From assembly GCA_900541235.1 (NCBI GenBank), contig UQIW01000020.1:1-51196 (forward strand): a stretch of 51,196 bases of DNA. Reading direction: 5' to 3'. The stretch is from an uncultured Collinsella sp. GTDB lineage: Bacteria; Actinomycetota; Coriobacteriia; Coriobacteriales; Coriobacteriaceae. The notes beneath the pieces are model-generated. The model saw only the letters and a program-made list of their open reading frames with translations. It made no database searches and had not been told where the DNA came from. Made by a program: the position numbers and the translations under genes. This document shows, one piece after another, positions 18,564 through 27,311 of the stretch (its first letter is position 1; the number at the start of each line of letters is the position of its first letter).

Positions 18564-19829
18564 TTAAATACGCTGTTTGGGCTCGGTGACGATGGCTCGA
18601 ACGATGCGGGGACGATCGGTGAGGTCGTGGACGATACGCACGTCCGAAAGGCCTGCCTGGCGACAGAGCTCGGCCGCGGCATCGAGGGCGCCCTCGTAGA
18701 GCTCGCAGGCAAACAGGCCGCCGGCGCGCAGCATGTAAGGCGCCGCATTGAGCAGGCGGCGGAAGATGTCCAGGCCGTCGGCACCGCCCTCGAGCGCCAA
18801 GTCGGGCTCAAAGTCCTTGACCTCGTGCGGCAGCGAGCGCATGACGCCGGTCGGGATGTAGGGCGGGTTGGAAACGAGCACGTCGAAGGTGCCCCACTCT
18901 TCGCGGGGAATGGAGCTCACCAGGTTGGTGAGACTAAAGGCAACCTCATCTGCCGTGAGGCCGAGCGCGTCGCGGTTTTTGGTGGCCAGATCGATGGCGC
19001 GCGGCTCGATATCGGTGGCGGTGCAGGTAACGTGGCCGCGGCGCTCCCAGGCAAGGGAGAGCGAGATGCAACCCGTGCCGCAGCCGACCTCGAGAACGCG
19101 GGCGATACGGGGCTCGGCTGGGGCAGGCGCAGCGGCATCCTGAGCCGAAGCCGTCTCCTGGCCGGCACCCTCGATGGCGATGCCGTATTCGTCGAGCTCG
19201 GGCTCGGGGGTTTCCATGGCCTCTGCTTCTGCCGCTTCGGCTTCTGCTGCCTGCGCGGCGGCTTCCTCGGCCTCGCGGTCGGCCAGTTCCTCGGCATAGG
19301 CACGGCTGCCCAGTACATCGCCGCCTAGCGCCGCCTCATCGGCAGCCGTCAGGTTAGCGGCACGGCGCTCGGCGGTCGCCCGTTCGTCTGCCAGCGCGGC
19401 CTCGGCCTTGCGTGCCTCCTCGACCTCATCGTTCCAAGGCAGCTCAACACGCTGACGGGCAGCAGCCTCGGGGCTCAGCACCTCGGCATCCAGATAATTG
19501 AGGACTTCCTCGACGAGCATCTCGGTCTCGGGGCGCGGAATGAGCACACCGGGGGCGCACGCGACGTCGATCATGCGAAACTGCGTGCTGCCCGTGATGT
19601 ATTGCAGCGGCTCGCCCTTAGCGCGGCGGACAACGGCCGCATGCATGGTCTCGAGCTGGGCCGCGTTAAGCGTCTCGTCCATACGCATATATAGGTCAAT
19701 GCGCGCCAGGCCCGTGGCGGCGCACAGCAGCCACTCGGCAGAAAGACGGGGGTGCTCCTCGCCGCGCTCGGCCAGGTACTCCTTGGTCCACTCGAGACAA
19801 CGCTTGATGGTCCAGATCTCGTTTGCCAT
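18564..19829 (-). CDS. prmC: Release factor glutamine methyltransferase with large acidic insertion
   Basis: Methylates the Gln of the GGQ motif of release factors. The 421 residues comprise an N-terminal substrate domain (1-115, LLLAAT-type helix, GEPLQYITG, VLIPRPETE) and a SAM-dependent domain from about 240 (VLEVGCGTGCISLSLA, ATDIEPRA, catalytic NPPYIPT about 321-327, ALEGGADGLD). Between them lies about 125 residues rich in Ala and Glu with no counterpart in the usual 280-residue enzyme, probably charged coil or disorder. ATG at 19829 follows GGGGAGG. Its substrate gene prfA lies upstream on the same strand. Confidence 0.93.
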   Translation of the reverse strand: MANEIWTIKRCLEWTKEYLAERGEEHPRLSAEWLLCAATGLARIDLYMRMDETLNAAQLETMHAAVVRRAKGEPLQYITGSTQFRMIDVACAPGVLIPRPETEMLVEEVLNYLDAEVLSPEAAARQRVELPWNDEVEEARKAEAALADERATAERRAANLTAADEAALGGDVLGSRAYAEELADREAEEAAAQAAEAEAAEAEAMETPEPELDEYGIAIEGAGQETASAQDAAAPAPAEPRIARVLEVGCGTGCISLSLAWERRGHVTCTATDIEPRAIDLATKNRDALGLTADEVAFSLTNLVSSIPREEWGTFDVLVSNPPYIPTGVMRSLPHEVKDFEPDLALEGGADGLDIFRRLLNAAPYMLRAGGLFACELYEGALDAAAELCRQAGLSDVRIVHDLTDRPRIVRAIVTEPKQRI

Positions 19830-19877
19830 GGGGCCCTCCCCTCTTAAGCGCCGGACGGCGCGCGAATGTCGGAGCAG

Positions 19878-19904
19878 ATTGTACGCGAGGCCAGCGCATG
19901 GCAA
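19878..19904 (-). promoter_or_regulatory. prmC: Candidate promoter of prmC
   Basis: On the minus strand TTGCCA (19899-19904), a short 15-base spacer and TACAAT (19878-19883), about 50 bases before the start. The -10 is good; the spacing is below optimum. Between 19905 and 20205 I see only AT-richer sequence, with a weak AAAAATCG / CGATTTTT inverted pair near 20077-20109. Confidence 0.4.
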
Positions 19905-20205
19905 GGGGCGATTGAAGGCGATTATCGAGAATCAGCCTAGAATTTTGCTTGGAACCTGCCTAAAATGTTCATTCGTCGACGTCTAAATCTGCATTCGTCA
20001 AGCTTTTGGCAAGGTTGCCCAAAACTGACCAATATCTAACCAAGAACTTGCCACATCGCTTGACGCACGACCCATCAAAAATCGCCCCGCGACTTCTTGG
20101 ACGATTTTTTGAGCATTATTTTGGTAATCGACCGACGCTTTAAGCAGGTAAATGGCCCATAGGCTACCAAGTCAGCCCAAATAAACCAACATAGCAATTT
20201 CCCAA

Positions 20206-20293
20206 AATGATCCGTAGGGGACGGAGGAAAACGGATCACTGGCACCGCATCGATGCAGAATGATCCGTTTTCCTCCGTCCCCAAGGGATCATT
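20206..20293. repeat. Inverted pair of 34-bp GATCC-ended repeats
   Basis: Two copies of one element face each other: 20206-20239 (reverse) and 20259-20293 (forward, AATGATCCGTTTTCCTCC... ending GGGATCATT). About 19 bases separate them, so the pair can fold into a long cruciform or hairpin. Each copy itself has complementary ends. Other copies are inside the M20 peptidase gene (21985-22018) and at 33263-33296. The apparent 84-residue frame over this region on the minus strand is a by-product of the repeat. Confidence 0.85.
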
Positions 20294-20311
20294 CAAGTGC
20301 CAACCAAGATA

Positions 20312-20477
20312 ACGCCGATGTCCTGACAATGCCAGCGAGCGGGTCGCATTTGAGACAAGGTGACGTGAAACGAAAGGGCGCTGACCTTCTGGTCGCGCCC
20401 TTGAAGTTGAACGTCAGATTGTCCAAATGCGGCCCGCGCAGCGTCGGCTGGTCCGCCGTTCGGTAGAACGGCGGAAC
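20312..20477. repeat. Composite three-hairpin repeat, copy 2
   Basis: Full copy ending directly at the prfA stop codon (20478-20480). Outer stem arms CGCATTTG / CAAATGCG, inner hairpin AAGGGCGC-TGACC-TTCT-GGTC-GCGCCCTT, linker GCAGCGTCGG and third hairpin CCGCCGTTC-GGTA-GAACGGCGG. Loops are the same as in the 4.6-kb copy while stems are different but still complementary. The leading ACGCCGATGT and CAATGCC segments are shared with the 26.3-kb copy. Confidence 0.85.
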
Positions 20478-21545
20478 CTACACAGCTTGTGCCAGCTTCT
20501 CGGCTCGCTCGGCGGCGGCGAGCGCCTCGATGACGGTGCCGAGCTGATCGCCCAGAAGGACGCCGTTGTAGGTGGAGTTGAAACCGATGCGGTGATCGGT
20601 CACGCGGTCCTGGGGCTGGTTGTAGGTACGGATCTTCTCGGAACGGTTGCCGTGGCCGATCTGGCTCTGGCGCTCGGCACCGAGCTCGGCCTGCTGCTTC
20701 TCGAGTTCCATCTCGTACAGACGGGCGCGCAGCATCTGCATGCAGACCTCGCGGTTCTGGATCTGGGAACGCTGCTCCTGCGACTGCACCACGGTGTTGG
20801 TGGGCAGGTGGGTGATGCGCACGGCGGAGTAGGTGGTGTTAACGCACTGACCGCCAGGGCCGGAGGCGCAGTAGGTGTCGATGCGCAGGTCGGACTGGTT
20901 GATCTGGACGTCGATCTCCTCGGCCTCGGGAAGTACGGCGACGGTAGCCGTGGAGGTCTGAATGCGGCCCTGGGACTCAGTCTTGGGAACGCGCTGGACG
21001 CGGTGCACGCCGGACTCGAACTTCATGACGGAGTAGACGCGGTCGCCCTCGACCTTGAACTCGATGGACTTAAAGCCACCGGCCTCGCTGGGGCTGGAAT
21101 CGAGCACGGTAGTCTTCCAGCCGCGCGACTCGCAAAAGCGCTGGTACATCTTGTACAGATCGCCGGCGAAGATGGCCGCCTCGTCGCCACCGGCGGCGGA
21201 GCGGATCTCGACGATGGTGTTCTTGTCGTCGTTGGGGTCGCTCGGGATGAGCATGTACTTGATGTCTTCCTCGAGCTGGGGAAGCTTGGCCTCGTTTTCG
21301 GAGATGTCCATCTGGAGCATCTCCTTCTCATCGGCATCGGTGGTATCGTGCAGCATTTCCTTGGCAGCCTCGATGTCATCGAGCGCGCCGATGTACTCGC
21401 GCGAGGCGGCAATGAGGTCGGACTGGTGCGCGTACTCCTTGTTGAGACGCGTGAACTCCTTGATATCGGAGGCGACGGCCGGGTCGGAAAGCTTCTTCTC
21501 GAGCTCCTCGTAGGCCTTGATGATCTTTTCGAGCTTGTCGCGCAT
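20478..21545 (-). CDS. prfA: Peptide chain release factor 1
   Basis: Terminates translation at UAA and UAG. The 355 residues contain the codon-reading P-x-T motif as VPKT (in HRVQRVPKTESQGR), which identifies RF1 rather than RF2 (SPF). The peptidyl-hydrolysis loop is ASGPGGQCVNTT. It is the substrate of the PrmC encoded next on the same strand. ATG at 21545 follows AAGGAG. It is separated from prmC by 650 bp of repeats, so the two are probably separate transcripts. Confidence 0.97.
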   Translation of the reverse strand: MRDKLEKIIKAYEELEKKLSDPAVASDIKEFTRLNKEYAHQSDLIAASREYIGALDDIEAAKEMLHDTTDADEKEMLQMDISENEAKLPQLEEDIKYMLIPSDPNDDKNTIVEIRSAAGGDEAAIFAGDLYKMYQRFCESRGWKTTVLDSSPSEAGGFKSIEFKVEGDRVYSVMKFESGVHRVQRVPKTESQGRIQTSTATVAVLPEAEEIDVQINQSDLRIDTYCASGPGGQCVNTTYSAVRITHLPTNTVVQSQEQRSQIQNREVCMQMLRARLYEMELEKQQAELGAERQSQIGHGNRSEKIRTYNQPQDRVTDHRIGFNSTYNGVLLGDQLGTVIEALAAAERAEKLAQAV

Positions 21546-21740
21546 GACGGACTCCTTTATATGCGTGAAGGCGAAAATCGGCAGAATTGATGGGGCGCGG
21601 GGCGCCGCTGCGGGGGTAAGTCCAGCTAGAGCATGTCGATCTTCAGATACATGCGCATCCCTTCGCGTATGGGGTACATAGTTGCGGTCTAACCCATATA
21701 TGATAGCGTGCGCAGGCAAACCTGCATATAACCCGCACGG

Positions 21741-21773
21741 AATCCGACAAAGGGACAGTCCCTTTGTCGGATT
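21741..21773. repeat. 33-bp palindrome, copy at M20 peptidase stop
   Basis: Perfect palindrome with arms AATCCGACAAAGGGAC / GTCCCTTTGTCGGATT around a single A. It ends at 21773 and the M20 peptidase stop codon begins at 21774. Other copies: 28466-28498, 30402-30434, 31950-31982, 47426-47458. The outer bases AATCCG/CGGATT differ from AATGTG/CACATT at 31950 but stay complementary. Confidence 0.9.
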
Positions 21774-23189
21774 CTAAAGCGTATGGAGTAGGGCGATGAG
21801 GAAGCGAACACCCTGGAGGTAGGCGCGGCGGGTGATGCGCTCGTTGGTGCCGTGGACGCCTCGGTCGCACTCGTCATCATCGACCACAAAGGCCGAGAAG
21901 CGAATGCACTCAGGGCAAATGTGCTGGTAGTTGGCAGCGTCGGTCGCACCGATCACGGTCGAGGGCACAATTGCCACTGGCTCGAATGATCCGTTTTCCT
22001 CCATCCCCTTTGGATCACGGAAATAGCGGACGGCGATGGAGCGAACCGCCTCGAGACCGGGACCACCGATGCGCGGGGACGGCGAGGGCTCGGAGCTGCC
22101 GGGGCCCAGCTCCACTTCGACACGACCGGCAAGGTCCGCCCCGGCAACCGCCTCACGGCAGCGCGCCACAACGTCGGCCACGCTCGTGCCCTCGAGCATG
22201 CGGAAGTTAATGTTGGCCCACATATCCTGCGGCATTACGTTGGCGCCGGTGCTGCCACCCTCGATCTGCGTGGGCGCGCAGGTGGTCGTCACCAGCGGAT
22301 AGAGCTTTTTGCTGGCGAGGCAATCGCGGACAATGGCATCCCCGTTGGCGGCAATTTCATCGGCCGTGTAGAGCCCCAACTCGACGAGTTGGGCGGCAAG
22401 CAAGTCGGTCACGCGCGTCGGCCACTCGATATCGCAGATTGCGGTGATGGCACGGCTGAGCACCTCGAGTGAAGTGCCCCCGTAGGGGTTGGAGGAATGC
22501 CCGCCCTCGCTACGCGTCCTCAACACGATATCGGCATAGCCCTTCTCCGCGAGGTCGGCGTGCATGAGCCAACCCTCGCCCGCGCTGTACTCGGCAGCCG
22601 GAACGATGCGGTAGTCGCCCTCGTCGATCAGGTACTCAAGCTCAATGCCGCGCTCCTCGAGCACGCGGCCGATGGCGTCTGCGCCGTACTGCGTAGTCTC
22701 CTCGTCCTGGCCAAAGGCCAGGAGCAGCGTGCGCTCGTGCTGCCAACCGTGCGCCAGCGCATACTCGACAGCCTCGAGAATGCCTGCGACCTGGTCTTTC
22801 ATATCGATGGCGCCGCGACCCCAAATGTAGGTGTCGTCTACATGCCCGCTAAAGGGGGCGTACGTCCAGTCGTCCTCGGTACCCGGCACCACGGGGACCA
22901 CGTCCATGTGACCCATGAGCACAACGGGCTTGAGTGCGGGGTCGGAGCCGGAAAGCGTCACCAGCAACGAATGATCGATGAGCTCGACCTTACCCGCTGT
23001 AAATACGTGCGGCCAGGCCCGCTGCATATAGGCGCGCAGGTCGTCGAACGGCTGCCAGTCCACTGCCTCGGCATCCATGCTCGAAATGGTCGGAAACGAC
23101 AGCACACGGCCTAGGCGCTCGCATGCGCCGGCCTCGTCTATACCGGCAAAATCTTCCTCATGCGCAAAGAAGCGCCAAACCTCGGCCAT
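21774..23189 (-). CDS. M20 family metallopeptidase (carboxypeptidase-like) with repeat-derived insertion
   Basis: A 471-residue di-zinc hydrolase of the M20 family (carboxypeptidase S / ArgE / DapE relatives). Signatures: MGHMDVVPV (metal His, Asp), GRGAIDMKDQVAG (bridging Asp), FGQDEETTQYGA (catalytic Glu pair) and the C-terminal VIGATDAANY. The substrate is probably a peptide or N-acyl amino acid. Residues 391-402 (RDPKGMEENGSF) are encoded exactly by a dispersed repeat and widen a normally short loop before the GATD motif. ATG at 23189 follows GAAAGGATG. It lies downstream of the ABC importer genes and probably belongs to that transcript. Confidence 0.9.
   Translation of the reverse strand: MAEVWRFFAHEEDFAGIDEAGACERLGRVLSFPTISSMDAEAVDWQPFDDLRAYMQRAWPHVFTAGKVELIDHSLLVTLSGSDPALKPVVLMGHMDVVPVVPGTEDDWTYAPFSGHVDDTYIWGRGAIDMKDQVAGILEAVEYALAHGWQHERTLLLAFGQDEETTQYGADAIGRVLEERGIELEYLIDEGDYRIVPAAEYSAGEGWLMHADLAEKGYADIVLRTRSEGGHSSNPYGGTSLEVLSRAITAICDIEWPTRVTDLLAAQLVELGLYTADEIAANGDAIVRDCLASKKLYPLVTTTCAPTQIEGGSTGANVMPQDMWANINFRMLEGTSVADVVARCREAVAGADLAGRVEVELGPGSSEPSPSPRIGGPGLEAVRSIAVRYFRDPKGMEENGSFEPVAIVPSTVIGATDAANYQHICPECIRFSAFVVDDDECDRGVHGTNERITRRAYLQGVRFLIALLHTL
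21985..22018. repeat. 34-bp GATCC-ended repeat inside a coding region
   Basis: AATGATCCGTTTTCCTCC, then ATCCCCTTTGGATCA, nearly identical to 20259-20293. Here it is read in frame on the minus strand by the M20 peptidase gene and gives about 12 residues. A 1-2 base drift from the intergenic consensus (CATCCCCTTTGG against CGTCCCCAAGGG) is seen. Confidence 0.85.
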
Positions 23190-23261
23190 GACATCCTTTC
23201 GATTGTGATGACGAGGGCCGCCCCACCGGAGCGGCCCTGCCACGTAAGCGTTTGCGGTCGG

Positions 23262-24047
23262 CTATTTGTCCTCGAGATAACGCGAGAGGAACTCGCGGGT
23301 ACGCTGGTGCTTGGGGTTGCCAAAGAGCTCCGCCGGCGCGGCGTCCTCGAGGACCACGCCCTTGTCCATAAAGACCACGCGGTCGGACACCGTGCGGGCA
23401 AAGGCCATCTCGTGCGTGACGACGACCATGGTCATGCCGTCGGCAGCGAGCTTGCGCATGACCTCGAGCACCTCTCCCACGATCTCGGGGTCGAGTGCGG
23501 AGGTCGGCTCGTCGAACAGCATGATCTGCGGATTCATGCATAGGGCACGAGCGATGGCAACGCGCTGCTTTTGGCCGCCGGACAGGCGACCCACGGCGGC
23601 GTGCGCGAACTTCTCGAGCCCCACGCTCGTCAGATGCTCCATCGCGACCTTCTCGGCCTCGGCCTTGCTCATCTTTTTGAGCGTGACGGGCGCGAGCGTG
23701 CAGTTGTCGAGCACGTCCATGTTGTTGAACAGGTTAAAGCCCTGGAACACCATGCCGATGTCCTCACGCAGCTTGTTGATGTTGCAGCGCTCGGCCGTGA
23801 GGTCCTGGCCGTGGAACCAGATGTGGCCCGCGTCCGGGGTCTCGAGCAGGTTGAGGCAGCGCAGGAAGGTCGACTTGCCCGAACCCGAGGCGCCGATAAT
23901 GGTGACGACCTCGCCGGGGTTAACGGACAGGTCGATGCCCTTGAGCACCTCGAGCGAGCCGAAGCTCTTGCGCAGGCCCTCGACGCGGATGAGCGGCTCA
24001 TTGGTCTGTGCGGCGGCCGCGGTGCCGGTAGTGGCGGTATCTGCCAT
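23262..24047 (-). CDS. Polar amino-acid ABC transporter ATP-binding protein
   Basis: Cytoplasmic ATPase of a GlnQ/HisP-type importer, 261 residues. Walker A GASGSGKST, Q-loop MVFQGFNLF, signature LSGGQKQR, Walker B IMLFDEPTSALDPE and switch THEM are all intact. A 15-20 residue Ala/Thr-rich N-terminal extension precedes the domain. ATG at 24047 follows GAGGAGAATC. It is transcribed with the permease and binding protein upstream; the M20 peptidase follows 72 bp downstream. Confidence 0.94.
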   Translation of the reverse strand: MADTATTGTAAAAQTNEPLIRVEGLRKSFGSLEVLKGIDLSVNPGEVVTIIGASGSGKSTFLRCLNLLETPDAGHIWFHGQDLTAERCNINKLREDIGMVFQGFNLFNNMDVLDNCTLAPVTLKKMSKAEAEKVAMEHLTSVGLEKFAHAAVGRLSGGQKQRVAIARALCMNPQIMLFDEPTSALDPEIVGEVLEVMRKLAADGMTMVVVTHEMAFARTVSDRVVFMDKGVVLEDAAPAELFGNPKHQRTREFLSRYLEDK

Positions 24048-24069
24048 GATGATTCTCCTCGTCTTGAGC

Positions 24070-25218
24070 CTAGTTGGAGCTGGGCAGCGTGACCGGAGCC
24101 TCGGCGCCAAGCTTTTTGCCAAAGGCCTCGAGCAGGCGGCTCGCCACGAGCGTCAGGATCAGGTAGACCACGAGCGCCACGCAGTAGACCTCCATCTGGC
24201 GGTAGTACACGCCGGCGACGGTGGTGGTGGCGTACATGAGGTCAAACACGCCGATGACCGAGAGCACCGACGAATCCTTGATGTTGATGATGAGCTCGTT
24301 GGTGAGCGCCGGAATCGCGTTTTTAATGCCCTGGGGGAACACGACTTTGCGCATAGCTTGCCACTGCGACAGGCCCAGCGAGCGTGCTGCCTCGGCCTGG
24401 CCGGGATCGATGGACTCGATGCCGCCGCGCAGGACCTCCATCATGTAGGCGGTGGAGTTGAGCGAGATGGTGACGAGGCCGGCGGTGAAGGTGCTCCAGA
24501 TCTGGTTGGCCTGGGCGGTCTCGAAGCCCATGCCGCGCAAAACGGTGAAGCCCGCGTAATAGATGAGCAGGCCCTGGACCATCATGGGCGTGCCGCGCAC
24601 GATGGTGGAGTAGACGGTCGCAAAGCCGCGGCCGATACTCTTAAAGAAGCGCACCAGGTCGTTATCCACGCGGTCGAACGTCTGAATGCGTAGGAACACG
24701 AAGAGCAGCGCCAGGAAGAATGCGATGACGGTGCCGAAGGTGGCAAGCGCGATGGTGATCTCGATACCGCGAATGAAGAAGTCCCCGCTCTTGTAGGTCA
24801 TGTAGACCAGGCTCGACAAAAAGTCGCTGGGGTTGGAATCCGAGACAATGCTCACCTGCACCAGGTCGATAAACGACATGACGCAGCGGTCGATAAAGAA
24901 AACTGCCGCGATGGCGACCACGACGTAGCTGCCCAGGCGTGCGCCACGACGGCAGCGCTCGGATGCGAACGGCGACTTTTCGCGATAGTCGTTCCAGTGC
25001 ATGAGCTTGGTGACCAGCGCCGCCGCCGACACGACGAGCCAGGCCCAAAGGATTGCCCAGAGGCAGTCTTGGAACACGCCCGTAGGCGCCAAGAAACTCA
25101 TCGGCGTGGGGTTGCGCTGGCTAAACGCCAGGCCGAGCGCCGCGATGACGCTCGTGCCCAGGTATACATAACGGTGGTCGGCCTTGATAAAGGAGGCCAG
25201 GCGATTGATGGTTTTCAT
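24070..25218 (-). CDS. Polar amino-acid ABC transporter permease
   Basis: Membrane component of the importer, 382 residues against about 220 for a HisM/GlnP-type permease. The C-terminal half is the normal permease, with RGTPMMVQ and the ATPase-docking EAA loop (EAARSLGLSQWQAMRKVVFPQGIKNAIPAL). The N-terminal 150 residues add about three more membrane segments (LGTSVIAALGLAF, WAILWAWLVVSAAALV, SYVVVAIAAVFFI), a known type of extension whose role is unclear. It lies nine bases from the binding-protein gene. Confidence 0.92.
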   Translation of the reverse strand: MKTINRLASFIKADHRYVYLGTSVIAALGLAFSQRNPTPMSFLAPTGVFQDCLWAILWAWLVVSAAALVTKLMHWNDYREKSPFASERCRRGARLGSYVVVAIAAVFFIDRCVMSFIDLVQVSIVSDSNPSDFLSSLVYMTYKSGDFFIRGIEITIALATFGTVIAFFLALLFVFLRIQTFDRVDNDLVRFFKSIGRGFATVYSTIVRGTPMMVQGLLIYYAGFTVLRGMGFETAQANQIWSTFTAGLVTISLNSTAYMMEVLRGGIESIDPGQAEAARSLGLSQWQAMRKVVFPQGIKNAIPALTNELIINIKDSSVLSVIGVFDLMYATTTVAGVYYRQMEVYCVALVVYLILTLVASRLLEAFGKKLGAEAPVTLPSSN

Positions 25219-25227
25219 GCTGCCTCC

Positions 25228-26154
25228 CTATGCCGGCTGACGGTCGAGGCACGCGTCCCACATTTGGTCGCGCTCCTCTTGGCTAATGCCCTTGAGTGTC
25301 TTGTCGATGAGCTTAAGCAGCTTGTCCGAGCCCTTGCGGCAGCCGACGTTTGCCGTGACTTCCTGCTTAAAGCCCTCGCCCTCGGCAAATCGAATCGGCA
25401 CGATACCCGGGTTTTGGGCCATATAGCCCTTCTCGTTCTCGGTATTGTAGGTCACGGCGTCGCAGGTGCCCTGCAGCAGGTTCGAAAACACCGTGGGGAC
25501 CGAATCGACCGGGTTCTTGTGGACAACGCCCGGGATCTCGTCGATGACGGTATCGAGCATGGTGTCCTTTTGGCCGAGGACCGTTGCGCCGCTAAAGTCG
25601 CTGAGCTTGGTCGCATTTTGGTAGGGCGAGCCCTCTTTTACGAACAGGCCAAAGTAGCCAATGAAGTACGGGTCGGAAAAGCCGACGGACTCCTCGCGCT
25701 CGGGCGTGGCGCTCATGCCGGCAATGATGAGGTCGATCTGGCCGTTGTTGAGCGAATCGATAAGACCCGAGAAGCCCTGCTTGACGGCGACGGGCTCGCC
25801 ACCGAGGGCCTTGCAGACGATCTTGGCGATCTGCACGTCGTAACCATCGGCATAGGCGCCCTGCACGTTGTCGATGGGGATAGTGTACTTGCTGGCTTCG
25901 GAGACCTGCCAGTTGTACGGGGCGTAGGCCGCCTCCATGCCGATGCGGATCTTGTCCTTGCCGATCACGGAATCGGACAGGTCGTCGCGACCGCCGCCCG
26001 TCGTGGGCTGGGCCACTTCCAGCGTGGAGGGGCGCTGGCAACCGGCAAGTGCGCCGGCGACGACGGAAGCGCTCGCAGCAAACGCACTGCCTAAGAAGAT
26101 ACGACGGCTGCACACCGGCTGTGGATGCGCGTCGCGTTGATGGGGAGAATGCAT
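25228..26154 (-). CDS. Amino-acid ABC transporter substrate-binding lipoprotein
   Basis: Extracytoplasmic binding protein of SBP family 3. The N-terminus has a twin-arginine-like CSRRIFLGSAF, a hydrophobic stretch and a lipobox GALAGC, so it is probably exported folded or by Sec and lipid-anchored. The mature part shows KIRIGMEAAYAPYNW, the family 3 opening, then GFSGLIDSLNNGQIDLIIAGMSATPEREE and the hinge EIPGVV. Start at 26154 follows AGGGAAGG. It is first of the importer operon; ligand unknown, probably a polar amino acid. Confidence 0.92.
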   Translation of the reverse strand: MHSPHQRDAHPQPVCSRRIFLGSAFAASASVVAGALAGCQRPSTLEVAQPTTGGGRDDLSDSVIGKDKIRIGMEAAYAPYNWQVSEASKYTIPIDNVQGAYADGYDVQIAKIVCKALGGEPVAVKQGFSGLIDSLNNGQIDLIIAGMSATPEREESVGFSDPYFIGYFGLFVKEGSPYQNATKLSDFSGATVLGQKDTMLDTVIDEIPGVVHKNPVDSVPTVFSNLLQGTCDAVTYNTENEKGYMAQNPGIVPIRFAEGEGFKQEVTANVGCRKGSDKLLKLIDKTLKGISQEERDQMWDACLDRQPA

Positions 26155-26265
26155 AATCTGCCTTCCCTGTTGAATCGTATGCTGACGACTTAACAGGATA
26201 TACGCCAGCAACTAGCAGCGCAGCACAAGCTCGAAAAATTAATAGACACGCGGTAGTCATTGGGG

Positions 26266-26417
26266 ACGCCGATGTTTTGGCAATGCCGGCGAGCGACGTC
26301 CAGAGCGAACAAGTGGCATGAAAAAGGCAAGGCATGACCAGAAGGTCTATGCCTTGCCTTTTGAATGACAACTTGTCGCTCTGGACGACGCGCAGCATCG
26401 ACCGAGCGGCGGAACCT
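26266..26417. repeat. Composite three-hairpin repeat, copy 3
   Basis: Ends at the aldose epimerase stop (26418-26420). The outer stem is 16 bp with one bulged A (26298-26314 with 26371-26386). The inner hairpin is AAAAGGCAAGGCAT / ATGCCTTGCCTTTT, and its cap reads GACC-AGAA-GGTC, the reverse complement of the cap in copies 1 and 2. The third hairpin is eroded to GCGGCGGAACC. The inner hairpin with its flanking T-run probably ends the aldose epimerase transcript. Confidence 0.85.
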
Positions 26418-27311
26418 CTAGAGCAAGGTAACGCTAAAACTGCGCTTGTCCGTCTCGCCCGGGGCCAGGGTGATGGTGTTGACCTTGTGCTCAAAGACAT
26501 CGTCCTCGGTGTCCATGGTGGTATGACCGGTCCAGGGCTCGAGCGCCACAAACGGAGCGTCGTTGGCGGCAGACCACACGCCAATGTACTTAAAGCCCTC
26601 AAAGTCGATCTTGACGCCGTGGCCCGACTTGCGGCCGCGCAGCGTGAGCGTGGAGCCCGGAGTATCGGTGAACATGATGGCATCGTTATCGAAACTGCGG
26701 TGCGTGATGGGCAGCACGTCCGAGTTGTCGGGAGCCTTATAGCTGCCCTCAAACGTCATAAGACCGTCGGGCGTGATGATGGGAGCCTCGTTCGTCCAAG
26801 CCTCGGTAAACGCCAGCTCGTAATCCTCGAACGCCTCGTCCTCGGCACCGGGGGCGGGCACGTTAAATGCGGGGTGGCCGCCCACCGAGAACGGCAGGTC
26901 CACATCGCCGGTATTGGTGACGGCAAAGGTCTGCGTGAGGGTGGCGTCGCCGGTCAGGGCATAGGTCATGTTGAGCTTAAAGTGGAACGGAAAGGCCTTG
27001 AGCGACTCGGGCGTATCGGTGATCTCGTAAGTTACCGAGGAGCCGTCCTCCGAAACCTCGACCAGCTCGTGCTCGACGATGCGCGCGAGTCCGTGGCGCG
27101 GCATCTCGCAGGTGCCGGCCGCAGACGCTGCCGTGTTGTTGCGCAGCGAACCCACAATGGGGAACAGGATGGGCGCATGCTTGCCCCAAAAGGCGGGGTC
27201 GCCCTGCCACAGATACTCGTTGCCGTTGAGGGCAAGGCTCGTGAGCTGAGCGCCCATGGAATCGATGGCCGCGGTGAGGCTGCCGCGCTTGATGGTAGTG
27301 ACGGTAGACAT
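26418..27311 (-). CDS. Aldose 1-epimerase family protein (LacX-like)
   Basis: A galactose-mutarotase-like enzyme of 297 residues that should equilibrate anomers of an aldose or hexose 6-phosphate. Landmarks: an Arg/His near the N-terminal third (PRHGLAR), the catalytic His in VGGHPAFN and the late acid in ALEPWTG. ATG at 27311 follows GGAGGAAG; eight extra codons upstream are possible. It appears to be a single-gene unit with no sugar-pathway neighbours, so substrate is unknown. Confidence 0.88.
   Translation of the reverse strand: MSTVTTIKRGSLTAAIDSMGAQLTSLALNGNEYLWQGDPAFWGKHAPILFPIVGSLRNNTAASAAGTCEMPRHGLARIVEHELVEVSEDGSSVTYEITDTPESLKAFPFHFKLNMTYALTGDATLTQTFAVTNTGDVDLPFSVGGHPAFNVPAPGAEDEAFEDYELAFTEAWTNEAPIITPDGLMTFEGSYKAPDNSDVLPITHRSFDNDAIMFTDTPGSTLTLRGRKSGHGVKIDFEGFKYIGVWSAANDAPFVALEPWTGHTTMDTEDDVFEHKVNTITLAPGETDKRSFSVTLL

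Noticed and set aside
20077..20109. Possible terminator AAAAATCG / CGATTTTT
   Set aside because: The 8-bp AT-rich stem has a 17-base loop and no gene ends immediately before it on the plus strand.
20075..20329. An 84-residue frame downstream of prfA
   Set aside because: Most of it is translated from the inverted GATCC repeats and flanking non-coding sequence; no ribosome site.
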